The notes under the pieces: model-generated | Database searches by the model: none | Told to the model about the DNA's origin: nothing | The model's input: the letters and a program-made list of their open reading frames with translations, nothing else | Origin: Candidatus Limnocylindrales bacterium | GTDB lineage: Bacteria; Chloroflexota; Limnocylindria; Limnocylindrales; CSP1-4 | Length of the DNA stretch: 7,299 bases | NCBI GenBank assembly: GCA_030647575.1 | Contig: JAUSJS010000358.1 | Location: 1-7,299 of the forward strand | Reading direction: 5' to 3' | Made by a program: the position numbers and the translations under genes | Shown: positions 6,558 through 7,299 of the stretch, piece after piece | Layout of the letters: each line of letters begins with the position of its first letter | How positions within the stretch are numbered: the stretch's first letter is position 1

Positions 6558-6584
6558 GGTCATGGGTACTGGGGCCCCATGACC
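6558..6584. repeat. Perfect 9-bp inverted repeat in the argS promoter region
   Basis: GGTCATGGG (6558-6566) and CCCATGACC (6576-6584) are exact reverse complements separated by 9 nt that include GGGG. The left arm overlaps where a -35 element would sit relative to the candidate argS -10 at 6538-6543. The dyad could be an operator or, if transcribed, a leader hairpin. The repeat is plain in the sequence; its function is inferred. Confidence 0.45.
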
Positions 6585-6762
6585 GTTTCGGTGCTGTTGC
6601 GCACCAGGATCGGTGAGGGCTGGTGTGGTCTGGAACAGTCTGGTGACGTCTACGGAGAACAACGTACTGGACCGGGTCCTACGAGTGTGCAATCCTTCCG
6701 GGGCTCGATCGGGGAGTGGGCACCACGAGGGGCTCACCGGCTCGGGCTCGTCATCATCAAAC

Positions 6763-6780
6763 GGCCGATATGGCCGACAT
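6763..6780 (+). repeat. Tandem imperfect 9-bp repeat upstream of secreted-protein gene
   Basis: GGCCGATAT is followed directly by GGCCGACAT, matching at 8 of 9 positions. The unit sits 24 bp upstream of the ATG at 6805 and also creates a small hairpin (CGGCC, loop GATAT, GGCCG at 6762-6776). It could be a regulator site or part of the promoter, since it includes the AT-richest bases close to the gene. Confidence 0.35.
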
Positions 6781-6804
6781 TTCTTCAAGCTCGGGGGCCT
6801 GCAG

Positions 6805-7299
6805 ATGTCTGACTCTTCACGCCGACGCGCGCGACTCGCGCGCCGTCTTTCCTGGCTCGTGGTGGGAGCGTTGACCGTCGCGGCGCTCATCCCCGTGCCG
6901 GCCTTCGCGAATCACTCGGATGATCCGACGAGCGCGCCCAACGCGGAAAGCCACGAGATCGTCGCGGGAAATCCAACCTGCGGCAACGACCAGTTCTACC
7001 AGTTCAAGATCAATGGCACGCCCGTGAACGGCACGACACCTGACGGTGTGATCGACATCGACAACGCGACGCCATTCTCCTTCGACTGGGCGATCAACGA
7101 CGCCTTTCTCGACGACTTCGACATCGCCGCCGTCATCGTGAAGGGTGGCGATAACGCCATCGTGTACATCTATGGCCAAGACACCGACGACGACGACACC
7201 AACCTGCAGTCCCCGTTCAACAACGGCGAACAGCAGGCGCAGATCAGCCACGTTGAGTTCTGTTTCAACGAGAAGGGCGAGCCGGGTCCGCCGCCTACC
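6805..7299 (+). CDS. Secreted protein, N-terminal part (truncated by window end)
   Basis: The first 165 codons of a secreted protein are present and the frame stays open at the window edge. Residues 1-36 form a signal peptide: an Arg-rich start (SRRRARLARR, 5-14), a hydrophobic core (about 17-30) and a likely cleavage after PAFA (33-36). The mature part has C59 (GNPTCGNDQFYQFKI) and C153 (ISHVEFCF), which could pair as a disulfide once outside the cell. VIVKGGDNAIVYIYG (110-124) followed by LQSPFNNG and ISHVEFC resembles a small domain I recall in many secreted proteins of Actinobacteria and Chloroflexota, not verified here. DTDDDDT (126-132) is an acidic run. The visible end, GEPGPPPT, looks like the start of a proline-rich linker, so a stalk or another domain probably follows. 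GGGGG at 6793-6797 is a weak ribosome-binding site 7 nt before the ATG. Function is unknown; export is well supported. Confidence 0.78.
   Translation, partial: MSDSSRRRARLARRLSWLVVGALTVAALIPVPAFANHSDDPTSAPNAESHEIVAGNPTCGNDQFYQFKINGTPVNGTTPDGVIDIDNATPFSFDWAINDAFLDDFDIAAVIVKGGDNAIVYIYGQDTDDDDTNLQSPFNNGEQQAQISHVEFCFNEKGEPGPPPT

Larger units (their letters stand above)
6493..6804. other. Divergent non-coding region between argS and a secreted-protein gene
   Basis: These 312 bases must hold promoters for two divergent genes. Visible elements are a -10-like TACGAT for argS (6538-6543, minus strand), a perfect 9-bp dyad (6558-6584), three 10-bp-spaced TGG-N4-GTC units (6621-6650), a small palindrome GGACC-G-GGTCC (6669-6679) and a tandem 9-bp repeat (6763-6780). 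No clear promoter for the secreted-protein gene could be picked. An open frame starting at ATG 6579 runs to 6812 but has no ribosome-binding site or recognisable protein features. Confidence 0.55.

Noticed and set aside
5152..6582. Long plus-strand open frame opposite argS
   Set aside because: It is fully antisense to a clear arginyl-tRNA synthetase and is rich in Asp/Val/Arg without any coherent domain.
6579..6812. A 77-codon open frame starting at ATG 6579 in the argS/secreted-protein gap
   Set aside because: It has no Shine-Dalgarno, starts inside an arm of the 9-bp dyad, overlaps the secreted-protein start, and its translation shows no domain, signal or membrane segment. Long open frames are common by chance at this GC content.
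1..7299. Mobile element, CRISPR array, toxin-antitoxin or defence system
   Set aside because: No transposase, integrase, nuclease, methylase or antitoxin motif, no regularly spaced long repeats and no terminal inverted repeats with target duplications were seen.

Overview
The window is a compact, GC-rich stretch of bacterial chromosome. It holds five complete protein-coding genes and the 5' part of a sixth. No tRNA, rRNA, insertion sequence, CRISPR array or phage gene was seen. The mix of genes suggests Chloroflexota (possibly a Limnocylindria-like lineage) or another GC-rich group that uses many leaderless mRNAs. The clues are the ftcD-hutI pair, a beta-lactamase-fold protein of the kind common in Chloroflexi, Ser/Pro-rich linkers on surface proteins, and start codons sitting 6-8 nt after a -10-like hexamer. 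That placement is an inference from general knowledge, not a database match.

Positions 1-2378 (+ strand) are the last two steps of histidine degradation. Glutamate formimidoyltransferase (ftcD) overlaps imidazolonepropionase (hutI) by 4 bases, so they are translationally coupled. HutI opens the imidazolone ring to give N-formimino-L-glutamate, and FtcD moves the formimino group to tetrahydrofolate, releasing glutamate. hutH and hutU are not in view and may lie upstream. Positions 2432-3109 (- strand) encode a metallo-beta-lactamase-fold protein converging on hutI, with most of its metal ligands apparently lost.

Positions 3110-3457 are a non-coding divergent region. It holds promoter-like elements for both flanking genes, a 7-bp dyad, a perfect 13-bp stem-loop and a pair of mutually exclusive small hairpins. 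Positions 3458-4777 (+) encode an exported, probably lipid-anchored protein with a Ser/Pro linker and a gluzincin-type HEYDH ... E motif, which makes it a candidate surface metallopeptidase. Positions 4807-6492 (-) encode arginyl-tRNA synthetase, convergent with the lipoprotein gene. Positions 6493-6804 are a second divergent non-coding region with a perfect 9-bp dyad and two sets of short direct repeats. Positions 6805-7299 (+) are the start of a secreted protein cut off by the window edge just as a proline-rich segment begins.

Most of the window is housekeeping or catabolic. Nothing here amounts to a defence or mobile system. The least explained parts are the putative metallopeptidase lipoprotein, the degenerate metallo-beta-lactamase-fold protein, the structured 3110-3457 region and the truncated secreted protein.
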